A stretch of 64,000 nucleotides of DNA, taken from positions 7,471,639 through 7,535,638 of the forward strand of contig NW_024726235.1 of NCBI RefSeq assembly GCF_018991925.1, read 5' to 3'. This DNA is from Homarus americanus (taxonomy: Eukaryota > Arthropoda > Malacostraca > Decapoda > Nephropidae). A model generated the notes under the pieces. The model was given only the letters and a program-made list of their open reading frames with translations, was not told the DNA's origin and did no database searches. Shown here piece by piece: positions 38,362 through 52,143 of the stretch (position 1 is the first letter of the stretch; the number at the start of each line of letters is the position of its first letter). A program made the position numbers and the translations under genes.

Positions 38362-39200
38362 AACTTAACGCGTTTTATCATATACGCGGTGCCTCGCCAG
38401 AGCTGAACTTTCACTTAACACGGATTTTTTCCACATATACGCGGTGAGTGTCCGGCTCGAGACGCTATTTTTAGAACGAATGTGTTTAAATTCATCGTCA
38501 ATAAATTCAGAGTCACAAATACGCAGACATCGTAGGAACATAGCAGAAAAAACTGACATTTTGGTAGACTCAAGGTGATTGGATAAAAAGTGAATGAAAC
38601 TGTCTACCTGTGTGGGCTTTCTATATACCTTAAATTTATAGTTTTGGCCATTTCTCATGATAAGCATATCAAGAAATGGAAGGGATTCACTTATTTCTCT
38701 TTCAATTTTGAATGTGATACTAGGGACAATATTATTAAGCTTGTCTAAAAATTCCATTGGGTCACTGTTTTTAGGCCAAAGACATGGAAGTGTATATTCA
38801 AAATATTCCTGGTCTTGCAAGGAATCCAGCAATGTCAATTATATTATCCTAACTTTAGTCTGAGGTATTATTTATTACTATACCTTAAAATCTAGTGTTT
38901 TCACCCAAACATTTCTCAGAGAGGTAGGAGCCAGCGAGCTGGGAAGAAGGTTGAGTCCGTTATTTGAATGGACATTAACCTTGGCAACTGTATTTCTCTT
39001 AAATATTAATTGTCTGTGAGAGTACCATCATAAAATTAAGATGTTATTTTTACTACAACATAGGTATTGTGTCGGAAAAAGTGGAGTTTGGGGTCAGCCG
39101 GTCTCTATTTCATTTAATCCCATATGTTATGTTATTCACTTTACGCGTTTCTCACTCGCGGTACCCTGTGGGTTGAATTAACCTGTAGTAGGGTTCACTG
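38362..39200 (+). mobile_element. Family C derivative 2, left end damaged, with Penelope insert
   Basis: The left part has the GCGGTGCCTCGCCAGAGCTG and CTTTCACTTAACACGG blocks of the family. The right end (GGGTTCACTG-TA) is weathered. About 320 bp of the middle is replaced by a minus-strand Penelope fragment. Confidence 0.7.
38475..38800 (-). pseudogene. Penelope-like element RT fragment
   Basis: The minus-strand frame includes PMEFLDKLNNIVPSITFKIE then LPFLDMLIMRNGQNYKFKVY and RKPTQVDSFIHFLSNHLES. The order FLD-hydrophobic block, VYRKPT and HFLSNH is typical of Penelope reverse transcriptases. Only this part remains. The frame runs on into transposon sequence at both sides, which is chance. 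Confidence 0.85.
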
Positions 39201-39214
39201 TATGTATGTATATA

Positions 39215-39970
39215 CAGTATTACCCCTTGGCGCTTTCATAGCAGCGTTTTCGCATATACAGTGCCTTACCCAGCTGAACTTTCACTTAGCAGTTTTCACA
39301 GCAATGCGGTGAGTGTCATTTCCGAGCTATTTTAGATTAGCACCACCCCCACCCGCCACCCTGCCAGACTGCTTATGTTTTAGCTCATAAAATTCATACA
39401 AATTACCCGGCCAGAATATAATTTACATTGATGGAATTCTTACAATTTGATGATCATTTTGAATATAAACATCATAGATTTTGCATTACACATACAAATT
39501 TTAGATGTAATGTTAACTCTGAGTAAATATGTTATCTTTTGTGAAAAATATATGACATTTATATTCAAAATATTCCTGGTCTTACAAGGAATTCAGCAAT
39601 GTCAATTATATTATCCTAACTTTAGTTTGAGGTATTATTTATTACTATACCTGGTTTTCTCCCCAAAATTTCTCAGAGGGAAGAGCCAGCGAGTATAGTG
39701 TGAGAAGAGGGGGAGGGAGTTGAGTCCATTATTTGAATGGACATTAGCTTGGCGACTGTATTTCTCTATTTCTCTTAAGTATTAATTGTGTGCATGTACC
39801 ATCATAAAATTAAGATGTTATTTTTACTACAACATAGTTGTTGTCGTCAAAAAGTGGAGTTTGGGGGAATTGATTCAGGTTCTGTGGAATTAATCCCATA
39901 TGTTCTGTTATTCATAGCAGCAGTTTCATAGCAGGACCACTAGGTTCAATTGACGCGTTAAGTGGGGAAT
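39215..39970 (+). mobile_element. Family C derivative 3, right end truncated
   Basis: TA-CAGTATTACCCCTTGGCGC, then the GCTGAACTTTCACTTA block and the hairpin module (39390-39640). The right end stops at GCGTTAAGTGGGGAA, just before an AT microsatellite. It lies 14 bases from the previous element, in the same orientation. Confidence 0.75.
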
Positions 39971-39989
39971 TTTAACTTTAACATGTATG

Positions 39990-40740
<751 letters not shown>

Positions 40741-40751
40741 TGATTTACTTG

Positions 40752-41300
<549 letters not shown>

Positions 41301-41319
41301 ATCGACGGTTAATTACAGA

Positions 41320-41620
41320 CGCTCAAGTGATGTCACTAGTGTTTACACTACTCCAGCTGGTAATATTTGATGCCATTACTTGAAGTGAATTGGCCTTATT
41401 TTAAGTAACTAACTATAAATAAATACAAAAATTAAAAAAAAAGATCAAAACTGAGAAATAATATACTGTATGTATGTTGTGTTGTCAAAGTAAGAGGAAC
41501 AATTGTGTAAGTACGTAATATTTTTTCACTCAAATCCTAATGAAACACTACTGGAGAACATTCCTTTGTCGCAAAACAGTTTATAAATTAAAGAAAATAA
41601 TTACAGTGTGTTTAATATAT
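41320..41620 (-). repeat. Composite interspersed repeat, copy 4
   Basis: CACTAGTGTTTACACTACTCC, AAGTGAATTGGCCTTATTTT and GTTGTGTTGTCAAAGTAAGA match 6900-7250 inverted. Confidence 0.65.
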
Positions 41621-41627
41621 TACAGTA

Positions 41628-42822
41628 CAGTTGTACCCCACTTAACGCGGTCAATTGAACCCAGAGGGTCCCGCGTTAAGTGAATAACAGAACATATGGG
41701 ATTAATTCCAATAGAACCCAGCCCGACCCCCAAACTCCACTTTTTGACGACAAATAACTATGTTGTAGTAAAAATAACATCTTAATTTTATGATGGTACA
41801 TGCACACAATTAATACTTAAGAGAAATAGAGAAATACAGTCGCCAGGTTAATGTCCATTCAAATAATGGACTCAACTCCCTCCCCCTCTTCTCACACTAC
41901 ACTCACTGGCTCTTCCCTCTGAGAAATTTTTGGGGGAAAACCAGGTATAGTAATAAATAATTCCTCAAACTAAAGTTAGGATAATATAATTGACATTGCT
42001 GGATTCCTTGTAAGACCAGGAATATTTTGAATATAAATGTCATATATTTTTCACAAAAGATAACATAATTACCTAGAGAACAATTTTTATCTAAAAATTG
42101 TATGTTTAATGCAAAATATATGTTGTTTATATTCAAAATGATCACCAAATTATAAGAATTCCAGCAATGTAAATTATATTCTGGCCGGATAATTTGTATG
42201 AATTTTATGAGCTAAAACAAATATCTACAGTTAATAAAAAATAAAAAAATATTCTTCAACACTATCTGTCAATCAAAGTACCCCACCTTGCCTCCCCCCC
42301 TCTTCCAACGGCGCGGTCAGTCCCAACCCTCCCCCCACCCCCCACCAATCCTCCATTCAAGAGTTTTTAACATTTAGTATTAAATAATACCTCAGATTAA
42401 AGTTAGGATAATATAATTGACATTGCTGGATTCCTTGTAAGACCAGGAATATTTTGAATATAAATGTCATATATTTTGGACAAAAGATAACATAATTACC
42501 TAGAGAACAATTTTTATCTAAAAATTGTATGTTTAATGCAAAATATATGTTGTTTATATTCAAAATGATCACCAAATTATAAGAATTCCAGCAATGTAAA
42601 TTATATTCTGGCTGGGTAATTTGTATGAATTTTATGAGCTAAAACAGGTAGTCAGGCAGGGTGGCGGGTGGGGGGTGGTGCGAATCTAAAAATAGCTCTC
42701 GAGCCGGACACTCACCGCGTTGCTGTGGAAAAATCCGCGTTAAGTGAAAGTTCAGCTTTGGCAAGGCACCGCGTATATGCGAAAACGCGTTAAGTGAAAG
42801 CGCGTTAAGCGGGGTAATACTG
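41628..42822 (-). mobile_element. Family C derivative 4, inverted
   Basis: The left end, CAGTTGTACCCCACTTAACG, corresponds to the right end of sister copies. The right end is the inverse of CAGTATTACCCCGCTTAACG plus TA. It is 1195 bp with two tandem hairpin modules (about 41960-42200 and 42390-42640). There is no transposase. Confidence 0.88.
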
Positions 42823-42945
42823 TATATTATAAATAAATAAATAAAACAATTTTATCTAAAAATTGTATGTTTAATAAAATATATATTTGTTTATATTCAA
42901 AATGATCTCAAGTATAAATTTCAGCAATGTAAATTACTAAATAAA
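42823..42945. repeat. Stray partial hairpin-module copy
   Basis: CAATTTTATCTAAAAATTGT, TTTATATTCAAAATGATC and CAGCAATGTAAATTAC blocks of the module lie outside any TIR pair, just after the derivative 4 end. Confidence 0.5.
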
Positions 42946-43131
42946 ACAAATAATTCGGTAAATCTATTTAAAGTAAATGGAAAATAAGCAAACATGTTAT
43001 TTACAAGACCCTTCCGTCTGGCTCAGAGGTGAGATGGAGGAGATAAAAGGCTATTTATAGCCCATCAGAAGTAGACAGTACCTAATGCACCATAAATAAT
43101 TCATTGAACATTCATTTTTGTACATAGTATA

Positions 43132-43132
<1 letters not shown>

Positions 43133-43221
<89 letters not shown>
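43133..43221. repeat. (AT)n microsatellite
   Basis: AT run ending exactly at the CAG of the next transposon. Confidence 0.95.
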
Positions 43222-43224
<3 letters not shown>

Positions 43225-44521
43225 TATTACCTCCTTAACGCTTTCACTTAACGTTGCTGCATATATGTGCCTTGCCAAAGCTGAACTTTCACTTAACGCG
43301 GATTTTCCACAGCAACGGTGAGTGTCCAGCCGAGAGCTATTTTTAGATCTGCACCACCCCCACCCGCCACCCTGCCTGACTGCCTGTTTTAGCCTATAAA
43401 ATTCATACAAATTACCCAGCCAGAATATAGTTTACATTGCTGGAATTCTTATAATTTGGTGATCATTTTGAATATAAACAACATATTTTTTGCATTAAAC
43501 ATACAATTTTTAGATAAAATGTTTAATCTGAGTAAGTATGTTATCTTTTGTCCAAAATATATGACATTTATATTCAAAATATTCCTGGTCTTACAAGGAA
43601 TCCAGCAATGTCAATTATATTATCCTAACTTAGTTTGAGGTATTTATTATAAAATTTAGTGGTTATCCCACACATCTCCTTGGGACGGTTGGTGGGGGGT
43701 GGGGGAGGAGGGACCACCAACCGGACCACCATCTGTTACCCAGTGAAGAATTATTTTTTTAACTGAAGATATTTGTTTTAGCTCATAAAATTCATACAAA
43801 TTACCGGTCAGAATATAATTTACATTGCTGGAATTCTTATAATTTGGTGATCATTTTAAATAAATATATTTTTGCATTAAACATACATAGATAAAATGTT
43901 TAATCTGAGTAAGTATGTTATCTTTTGTCCAAAATATATGACATTTATATTCAAAATATTCCTGGTCTTAAGGAATCCAGCAATGTCAATTATATTATTT
44001 AATACTGAATGAGGATTGGTGTGGGGAGGGTTGGGACTGACCGCGGTTAAAAGAGGGAGGCAAGGTGGGTACTTTGATTGACAGATAGTGTTGAAGAATA
44101 TATTTTTTTTTATTAACTGTAGATATTTGTTTTAGCTCATAAAATTCATACAAATTATCCGCCAGAATATAATTTACATTGCTGGAATTCTTATAATTTG
44201 GTGATCATTTTGAATATAAACAACATATTTTTGCATTAAACATACAATTTTTAGATAAAATGTTTAATCTGAGTAAGTATAAGATCTTTGTGAAAATATA
44301 TGACATTTATATTCAAAATATTCCTGGTCTTACAAGAATCCAGCAATGTCAATTATATTTTCCTAACTTTAGTTTGAGGTTATCCCACACATCTCCTGGG
44401 ACGGTTGGGGGGGGAGGGAGGGACCGACCGACCATCTGTTAGCTGGCTGTGTACTGTAGTGTGAGAGGGAGGGAGTTGAGTCCATTATTTGAATGGACAT
44501 TAACTTGGCGACTGTATTTCT
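43222..44521 (+). mobile_element. Family C derivative 5, runs into the assembly gap
   Basis: TA-CAGTATTACCTCCTTAACG, then GCTGAACTTTCACTTAACGC, followed by at least three consecutive hairpin modules (about 43400-43630, 43770-43990, 44120-44370) separated by G-rich spacers with GGTTGGTGGGG-like runs. The right end is not reached before the Ns. Confidence 0.8.
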
Positions 44522-44621
44522 NNNNNNNNNNNNNNNNNNNNNNNNNNNNNNNNNNNNNNNNNNNNNNNNNNNNNNNNNNNNNNNNNNNNNNNNNNNNNNN
44601 NNNNNNNNNNNNNNNNNNNNN
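44522..44621. other. Assembly gap of exactly 100 N
   Basis: One hundred undetermined bases, a customary placeholder for a gap of unknown size. It sits between an unfinished transposon and a satellite, so the join itself is uncertain. Confidence 0.98.
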
Positions 44622-44888
44622 TACAGGTGGTTGTGGTGCTGATGTTGGTGTGGTGGTGGTTGTGGTGGTGGCAGTGTGATAGGGATGGTGGTGTGGTGGT
44701 AGAGTGGTAGTGATGGTGGAGCTAGGTGGCACTGGTGGGGGTGGTTGTGGTGCTGATGGTGGTGTGGTGGCAGTGTGGTAGTGGTGGCGGTGTGGTAGTG
44801 GTAGAGTGGGTGGTGTGGTGCCTGTGTGGTAGTGGTGGTGGTTCTGATGGTGGTGGGGGCTGGGTGGCGGTGTGGTAGTGGTGGTTAC
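44622..44888. repeat. GT-skewed satellite, second block
   Basis: GTGGTTGTGGTGCTGATG and TGGTGGCAGTGTGGTAGTGG units are the same type as 28905-29900. Confidence 0.9.
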
Positions 44889-46585
44889 TTTTTACTTTTA
44901 TTCTCTTCACCAAATGATCCGCTCATTAGCCGCTTGGGCGATTGGTCACGTCTCTGTTACGCACTGTTGGCAAGTACTGGGCGTGCACCGGCTCCTGAAT
45001 GTTGGTCAAGTCTGGTCTTGAAAGAGCTCACACTCGGTGCCGTCACAACACTTTCTGGTAGATTGTTCCAAGAGTTCACAACTGTCACTCCGAAAAAGTT
45101 TGCCCTCACAGTTTTCTGGACTTGTGGCTTCTTCAGCCTTAAGCTGTGACCCCTTGTGGGGCGAGCGTCCGCCAGCTCCAGGTAAGGACACTCGACTGAG
45201 TAGTACCCTTTGAGATGCTTATACACCTCAATTAGGTCTCCCCTTGCCCGTCTGTAGTATAAGCTGGGCAAGTTTAGGTGCACCAATCTCTCAGGGTAGC
45301 TGAGGTGCCGAAGTTCAGGCACCAGTCTGGTTGCCCTCCTTTGAACATTTTCAACCAACTGACAGTCTCCTAGCATATCTCGGGGACCAGACGGGGTGAC
45401 AGTACTCCAGATGGGGAAGCACTTCACTCTTGAAGATCGTTACGAGGAATGGACCGTCTAAATATCTGAACAACCTTCTTATAAGACCTAATAATTTATT
45501 TGCCTGATTTACCTTCTTCTCGCAATGGCACGAGAAATTCAGTCAACATACACACCTAGGTCCTTCTCACATTCAGTCTCAAATAGTGCATTTTTTCATT
45601 CCGTTGGGACATATGATACGCCTCCTTACTGTTGGTACTCCCCAGGTGCATCCTCTTACACTTCGTGTTATTGAATCTCGGCAGCCATTTCTTCAACCAT
45701 TCTTGGAGCTCACAGAGATCCTTCTGCATCTCTTCACAGTCCGCATGGTTCTTGATTTCCCAAAATAACTTTGCGTCATCAGCAAACATTTGTATGGAGA
45801 AGTGTACAATGTCAGGCATGTCATTTATGAAACAAACAAACAACAGCGGGCCCAATACACTGCCCTGTGGTACCCCGCTTGTGACAGGTACAGATGATGA
45901 TTTCGTGCCATTAATCACCACACACTGCTTGCGGTCATGTAGAAAGTATTCCACGCTAGGACATTTCCTCAAATTCCCTACCCTTCCAGTTTGATTTTCC
46001 ACCTTTCGTGAGGTACACTGTCGAAAGCCTTGGAAAAATCTAGGTACTGTATATATTGTCTATATCACCACTCCGTTCTAGAATATAGGTCCAAATATCC
46101 AATACCTTGAGCAATTATATTAAGCAGGAGTGCCCCGGCATAAAACGTTGTTGGCAATCTCTTACAAGGTTGTTTTTTAGTAGATGTTGCATCGCGGTAT
46201 CTCTGATAATGCTCTCTAGTACTTTACATGTTATGCTAGTCAGGCTCACCTGTCTGTAGTTGTTTGTGGAGTGACAATCATGCTTCTTGAAGATAAGACT
46301 TACATAAGCCATTTTCCAATCACTGGTGACCTTTTGTTCATCCAGACATTTACAGAACAGGATCTTCAGGGGCTCAGCAAGCTCGTTGCACAACTCTCTT
46401 AGCACTCTGGGATGCACAATGTCAGGGCCGGGACTCTTATGGACCTTTAGCTTTGACAGTTTATTTCTTATACCTTCTTCTGTGAACACAATGTGGGTCA
46501 GTGCTGTGTCTAACCATCTTTCTTTTATTTTGGTGAGTACAGTACTAATATACTGTCTCTGTACATTTAAGTATATATTCATGTA
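44889..46585 (-). pseudogene. CR1-like LINE reverse transcriptase, frameshifted
   Basis: Minus-strand frames cover most of an RT. The N-terminal part (46582-46115) has KLKVHKSPGPDIVHPRVLRE and YRQVSLTSITCKVLESII. The catalytic part (46002-45556) has SGVPQGSVLGPLLFVCFIND and the FADD active-site box in QMFADDAKLF. The C-terminal part (45427-44957) has VENVQRRATRLVPELRHLSY and RRARGDLIEVYKHLKGYY, then VNSWNNLPESVV, the CR1/L2 signature. Frames are offset between the three parts. The 3' end falls at 44889 with an AAAAGTAAAAAGTAA-like tail, directly against the GT satellite, as if inserted there. The endonuclease is missing (5' truncation). Confidence 0.88.
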
Positions 46586-48117
46586 CTGTATTTTATGTGC
46601 TCTCTATTAAGTAATTGTCTCTTAATACTTATTTAAGTGAGGTTTAAGTTAGTTTTTCTCCAAAATTTGCCCAGGGAACATGTCCTATTTATGTCATATT
46701 TTCTAGGAACATCACTGATGTAAATTGGCAACTTGCTGAAATTTATTTCCCATACAATATGAGCAAATAAAAGAGTGCAATGTGCTAGATGTAGGAAAAA
46801 ATGAGTGGGATAAGGTAGGATGAAACAACGACGATGCTGTGCCTGTGAAGCACTATACCACAGATGATGAGCAGGTATATGTACACCAGAAAGCTGCGGG
46901 TGGTGAAGTTTTACTCTATATACTGGTTACTTCTTTCTTGTGTAATTTATATTATTTTACACTGATTGTAAGTATTTTCTGTAGTACTGTACCTATCTTT
47001 AAAAGTACAGTACATGTATACATTTTATATATATATTTTTTAAAATCTACTACAGTACACTGTACTGTACTGAGGATAGATCCATACACATTTCCAAGGC
47101 ACCAGAGCCAGCAAGTGTATATCATGTCAGCCTGCTACCTCCATGGCCAAAGGCAGTGTTAGTTATTCTGCTTATACACCAAATTATCATAGGGTGAAGC
47201 TTCAAAGTTGTTCTGCATTCTATATTTCTAAAATTCATTTGTATAAGAGGTACAACTGACGTCCAAGGAAGGGATTATACCCTCTGCATCCACTTGTTTT
47301 CCTAAATTTTCTGTTATTATTTGTAACCCAGAAACTCTGGATGATTTTCTTCAAAGTTTGACATAAGTTTAGAGGAAATATTCCTAATACAAAGGTTTTT
47401 GGAAGGACAGAAAATAGCCAATTGGAGGATAGCAGCCGGGGACATTTGTTTTGTAATACAGTACAATAAATTTTTATTCGGTTTGGAAATGCATTTGAGG
47501 AAAATGCTTTATTTACAGATCCAGACATTTTATATACAGTATACAGTACTGTACATACACAGCAATAGGAATTGGTACTATTGCAAACCATATTCAACAT
47601 GTGCAAGATACAATCCAAACTACAGTATCCTGTATTTGTATAAAACAACTGCTTGTTGTTTTTTTAATATTTTGCTATAACATTTATAATAACTACCTAT
47701 TTATATACTGTACTGTAATATACTAGCGGCTAACAAGCCGATCAGTGGCGAAGAGGATAAAAGTAAAAAAAAAAAAGAAGTATTCACTACATAATTTATA
47801 CAGTTGCATAAACTGTCAGCCACTTGTAATTGCCTGTGCTGAAGAAGCATTAACTGCAATTAAATGATGCACTTGCATCGCTACATATGCTGAAAGAACA
47901 ACTCTTAAAACAACAATTACAACCAGTACCTCAATTTTTTCTTTCACTTGCATGAACTGGCCCTTTAACCGTTGATTCTTGAGGGGTTAATGGGCTGGAA
48001 CATGTAAAAGCATATAGGTTTTTAGTAGCAAAAAACTCAACTGTCTTTTCTATATTTATTAAGAAAATATTTTATACTGTATATCGAGCCAAAAATAATA
48101 GTTGAAAAACTTTATGT
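46586..48117. other. No gene seen
   Basis: AT-rich sequence with many TACAGTA/TACTGTA chains (46985-47075, 47530-47560). No frame or motif is convincing. Confidence 0.45.
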
Positions 48118-48402
48118 AGACAGAGCTTGGATGGCTAAATTTTAGAATGACCAATAATTTTAATATAAAAAAATGCACAAATATTAACGAGCACAATTTT
48201 CTTGATGTTTACTCCACTGGAAACGAATGTAAACATAGAACAGATTACTGAATTGGAAGACTAGCCCATCAGCTGATGCTCACAACAAAACGTGTTTGTC
48301 GAAAGGATTTCATTAATTGAAGTTTTGTTCGTTAACCGAATTGAAGGTCCTTATGAGAGGTAATTTCTTTAATCAAACCGTTCGTTAACCGAGGGACCAC
48401 TG
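48118..48402 (+). mobile_element. TIR element, family A, copy 3 (left-truncated)
   Basis: It ends with the inverse of CAGTGGTCCCTCGGTTAACG plus TA. The interior (AGAATGACCAATAATTTTAA) matches copy 1. The left half is missing. Confidence 0.7.
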
Positions 48403-48404
48403 TA

Positions 48405-48600
48405 TGTTTGTTGTGTTGTCAAAGTAAGAGAAACAATTGAGATCCTGCAATTGTGTGTAAATAAGGCAGAAAGTCAGATCAGCAACCTGGGACTTGGTCA
48501 CAATATTTGTGGTGCCTTATGGCAGCAGGATCTACCATTAGATAACACATTATGCTTCCGAGGCGGTAGTACTTCCCTGTTTGATAGCTGCCTACTACCT
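48405..48600 (-). repeat. Composite interspersed repeat, copy 5
   Basis: GTTGTGTTGTCAAAGTAAGA, CAGCAACCTGGGACTTGGTC and GATAACACATTATGCTTCCG match the copies at 6643-6960 (inverted) and 20105-20290. Confidence 0.7.
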
Positions 48601-48865
48601 ACTACGTGAGGATAAAATTTAGACATGACCTTAAAATTTTGGACAAGATCCAGGTAGTTCAGACATGACCAAGGGATGTTTAACATGATCTGACATGCTT
48701 TGAAATAATCCAAAACTATGTATCAATACCCCCAACTGTTTTGTTATACGAACTGAAGCCGAAAGCATGTCCAAAGTCTTTTGACATGACCTAGGAGCAT
48801 TAGACATGACCCAGGAGCACTAGCCATGACCTAGGAGCATTAGACATGACCTATTTAACTTTAAG
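48601..48865. repeat. Degenerate short tandem repeat (ACATGACC type)
   Basis: GACATGACC followed by TAGGAGCATTA recurs about every 20 bases at 48780-48860, with looser copies from 48610. Confidence 0.6.
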
Positions 48866-49309
48866 TACAGTGTACTGTAAAAAAAAAAATTGTTGGACTT
48901 TGAAACACTTTTCAATGTAAGAAAATTTATTATTTACAAATTGATGTTACACTTGCCAAAATACATATAGATTACATAGATACTGTATGGTTGGGACTTT
49001 GCAATTGCTTTAGTAAACCAAATGATTTTTGTAATGTCTAATTGAATAATACATGCCAGGAAAGGTAAGATAATAGGAAAAACTTGAGCATCTTTCATTT
49101 TAAGTCTGATACATACACGTAGTAGGGATGAGATTTTTGTAACTGTGTGTACTGAGATGCTTGCACATGGAAAACTGTTTTTCTACAATTCTTTCCTTCC
49201 TACACAGTTACATCAATCTCATATAACACAATTAGTCTTTATAATTTGTAAATGGAGTTTTGTAAAATTTGCAAGCTATTATCTAACATATCAGTAAAAT
49301 GAAATGGTT

Positions 49310-50040
49310 TGGGCAGTGTTTTTCATGTGCTAGAGAGCATGCAGGGTGTTATCCATGCAATAGGGGCACATGTAGGCTGTTCTTTATACACTACATACCT
49401 GTAGTTTGTTCTTCATGCACTAGTAGGGTTTTCTTATGACATTAAAGGCACCTTCGCGGTGTTCTGTCTGCATTAGAGGCACCCACACAGTGTTCTCCTG
49501 ACATTAGATACTCCTCTTGGTTGTTCTTACAATTTATGCCCCTGCATGATGTTTTTTCATGCATTTGAGGCTATTATAGGGTATTCTCTATGCATTACAG
49601 GCACTATAGGGCATTCCCCTAGCACTAGAGGGACCTGAAAGGTGTTCTCCTGGTATTATAGGTTTGTCCAGGATATTATCCTGACATTACAAGCATGTAT
49701 AGGGTGTTCTCTATGTACTAGAGGCAACTGCAGAGTGTTCTAGATTTAGAGACCTCTCCAGGGTGTGCTACCATTAAAAGTACCTGCATGATGGCCTCCA
49801 TACAGTAAAAGCATGAGCAGAATTTCCTCCATGCACTAAAAAACTCATTTTTTTTCATTTGAAACACTTGCACATTGTTCCCCTGGAGCAAAGACACTTG
49901 GTAGGTGTTCTCAGTGCACTAAGTGGGATTTATAAAGAGTTCTCCCTGTACTAGAGGTACTTACAGGGTGTTCTGCTTGCACTAGAGACACCTGCAGGCT
50001 GATTATCTGATACTAGAGTGTTCCTGCAGGATGCCCTTTT
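49310..50040. repeat. Degenerate minisatellite, period about 45 bp
   Basis: A unit like CATGCACTAGAGGCACCTGC then AGGGTGTTCTCC recurs some fifteen times with heavy drift. Landmarks are GGTGTTCT and ACTAGAGG. Confidence 0.75.
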
Positions 50041-50137
50041 CTAAATGGAAGTACTGTACAGTACTATGAATCTATATACCCATTCACATACCTTTTGCAA
50101 CTTTCATTCCTTTGTCTTTTCTGTCTGTTACATTCAG

Positions 50138-50350
50138 CTGTAATCAAGAGGACACAATGTTATGCCATTCTATAATCAAGATAACACAATGTTGTCCTGC
50201 AATCAAGATGAATCAGTGTTATGTCCTGTAATCTAGAGGACAAAATGCTATGTCCTGTAATCAAGAGGATACATTATTATGCCATCTTGTAATCAAAAGG
50301 ACATAGTGTTACATTCTATAGTCAAGAGCACAGTGTTAAATCCTGTAATA
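50138..50350. repeat. Minisatellite, period about 30 bp
   Basis: Seven or eight units of ATCAAGAGGACACAATGTTA then TGTCCTGTA with moderate drift. Confidence 0.8.
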
Positions 50351-50729
50351 AAGAACAGAGTCTCTAGGTACAGTTTTTTGGAAATTTCCTTGATAAAATT
50401 CAACTTCACTTTCTAGTCTACTTGTGATATCGGTTTTTCAAACAAAATCCCAGCTTCCTAAAATGTTGAACATGTACAGCATACAGTGTTTATCCATAGG
50501 TCAGAACCCTCGCTGGATGTTTGGGGCTTTCATTCAATATTTCATTCACAGCTTATCTTACATATTATTCCCCCTTGCCTCCTCTATCTGGTATTCCAGT
50601 GTCCAATTTTGTAACTAAGCAAATGCTACAACCTTTACAATTTGAGTATTTTTGAGGCCACATAACAGTGCCAGTTAATAATTGCAGCGATGTGGAATAT
50701 GTTTCTCATACCGAAGACAAAATACTGTA

Positions 50730-51045
50730 CAGGCATCCCCCAACTTACAGAAGGGTTACGTTCCTGAAAATCTTTCCGTAACACAAAATTCTGTAACGCA
50801 AAACCTTTTTTCCCATACACTTCCATTATAAAAGCCAAGATGTGTTCTTACAGAAATTTTATGAGTCCCAAAAATGTGACACTAGCACACATATATTTAA
50901 GAAATCGGCTGGTTTTAACCACATACACTGCTTTCACTTGAACTTGATGGTCTTTTTCCACTCATGTTGAATAAAGGTACACAGTGTCAAAATTTCGTTA
51001 GGGCAAAATTCCGTAAACAGAGATTACATAAAGCGGGGATGCCTG
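50730..51045 (+). mobile_element. MITE with CAGGCATCCCC ends (316 bp)
   Basis: TA-CAGGCATCCCCCAACTTACA at the left and the inverse of CAGGCATCCCCGCTTTATGT plus TA at the right. The layout is related to family C (ends rich in GTTACG / GTAA words). A TACTGTA word directly abuts the left end. Confidence 0.85.
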
Positions 51046-51419
51046 TAGTGAAGATGGATAGTTGCCAACATCAATATACAGGTAAATCATGAACAATGAA
51101 TTGATAATGAAGAAAAAAAAGTGAAGACTTACTGAACACAGATGATAAACCTTTTTAATTTGATGTGAGAGGAATTGTATCAAGTACTATATGTTTTACT
51201 CATTTTTATATACATACTGAATGCACTGTTATGTAATAGATGTTAAGTATTATGAATAACAGTTAGAGAGTGATACACTCTTACAGATTACTTATAAGTC
51301 AACAATTGGCTGGAACTCAGCTAGAAACTGATGAAAAATTTGCATTAACCTAACCCAAACTTTCAATCTACAGGTAACCCTTGGTTTCTGAACATCCGCT
51401 AATAGTAATATTATACTGT

Positions 51420-51772
51420 CAGGGACAGATCCGGGGAGGGGGGTCCTCGGGGTCCGGATCCCCCCCTTTTCATTAGAAAATTCCAATTCAGTACTTTTTA
51501 TTTAATGCAGTATTGTACTCGGGTATTTTGGTTAAGCAAAAAGTAATTACTATTGACTTCAGAATAGCTCCTAATATCAAGTGCACGTGGCTTCAAAATA
51601 ACCTCAAAATGCTCATGATATTGGTCAGATTAAAAAAAGAAAAAAAAATTCAGGGGGTTTACAGCACCTCCTCCCCAAATAGATGGGCTTGCTGTGCTCG
51701 CCATGTAAACCGACCCACAACCTCTTGGACCCCCCCCCCCACCCACTTTTGATAATCCTGGATCTACCCCTG
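51420..51772 (+). mobile_element. MITE with CAGGGACAGATCC ends
   Basis: The left end is CAGGGACAGATCCGGGG and the right end is the inverse of CAGGGGTAGATCCAGGA. Long C and G runs lie inside the ends. Ends of this type suggest hAT, but no clear 8-bp duplication is seen. Confidence 0.6.
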
Positions 51773-51933
51773 ATAGTACTTTGTGACCATGTCTCAGTCT
51801 TTTGAGTGTTCATTCTACTCATGTAAACACAAGTTTTTTTACTGCCAGCAAAACACAAGAATTTGGACACTTGAATGCATTCATTGGACGAAAGGTAATG
51901 TACAGTCGGGGTCAAACGACCAAAAGTAATGTA

Positions 51934-52143
51934 CAGTCGGGGTCAAAAGTCTTGAACACTTGACAGTATTTGGCATGTAAGTACCCAAAGATCTTAGGTA
52001 TTAAAGAGAGTTTTATCCTATTTTGTGGTTCAGGCATAACATGTGATGACAAGTAGTATTATTAGTATATCCCAATCATATATGTATAACTCAGAAGTAG
52101 ATGCCAGATATTGCTAAGTGTTAAAGACTTTTGATCCCGACTG
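51934..52143 (+). mobile_element. Tc1-like MITE (CAGTCGGGGTCAAAAGTC), 210 bp
   Basis: TA-CAGTCGGGGTCAAAAGTCTT at the left and the inverse of CAGTCGGGATCAAAAGTCTT plus TA at the right. The left end and its AATG-TA flank occur twice in tandem (51897-51933 and 51934 on). Confidence 0.85.

Noticed and set aside
38365..38838. A 157-aa Penelope protein as a continuous gene
   Set aside because: Its first and last residues are read from flanking transposon sequence. Only the middle is Penelope-derived.
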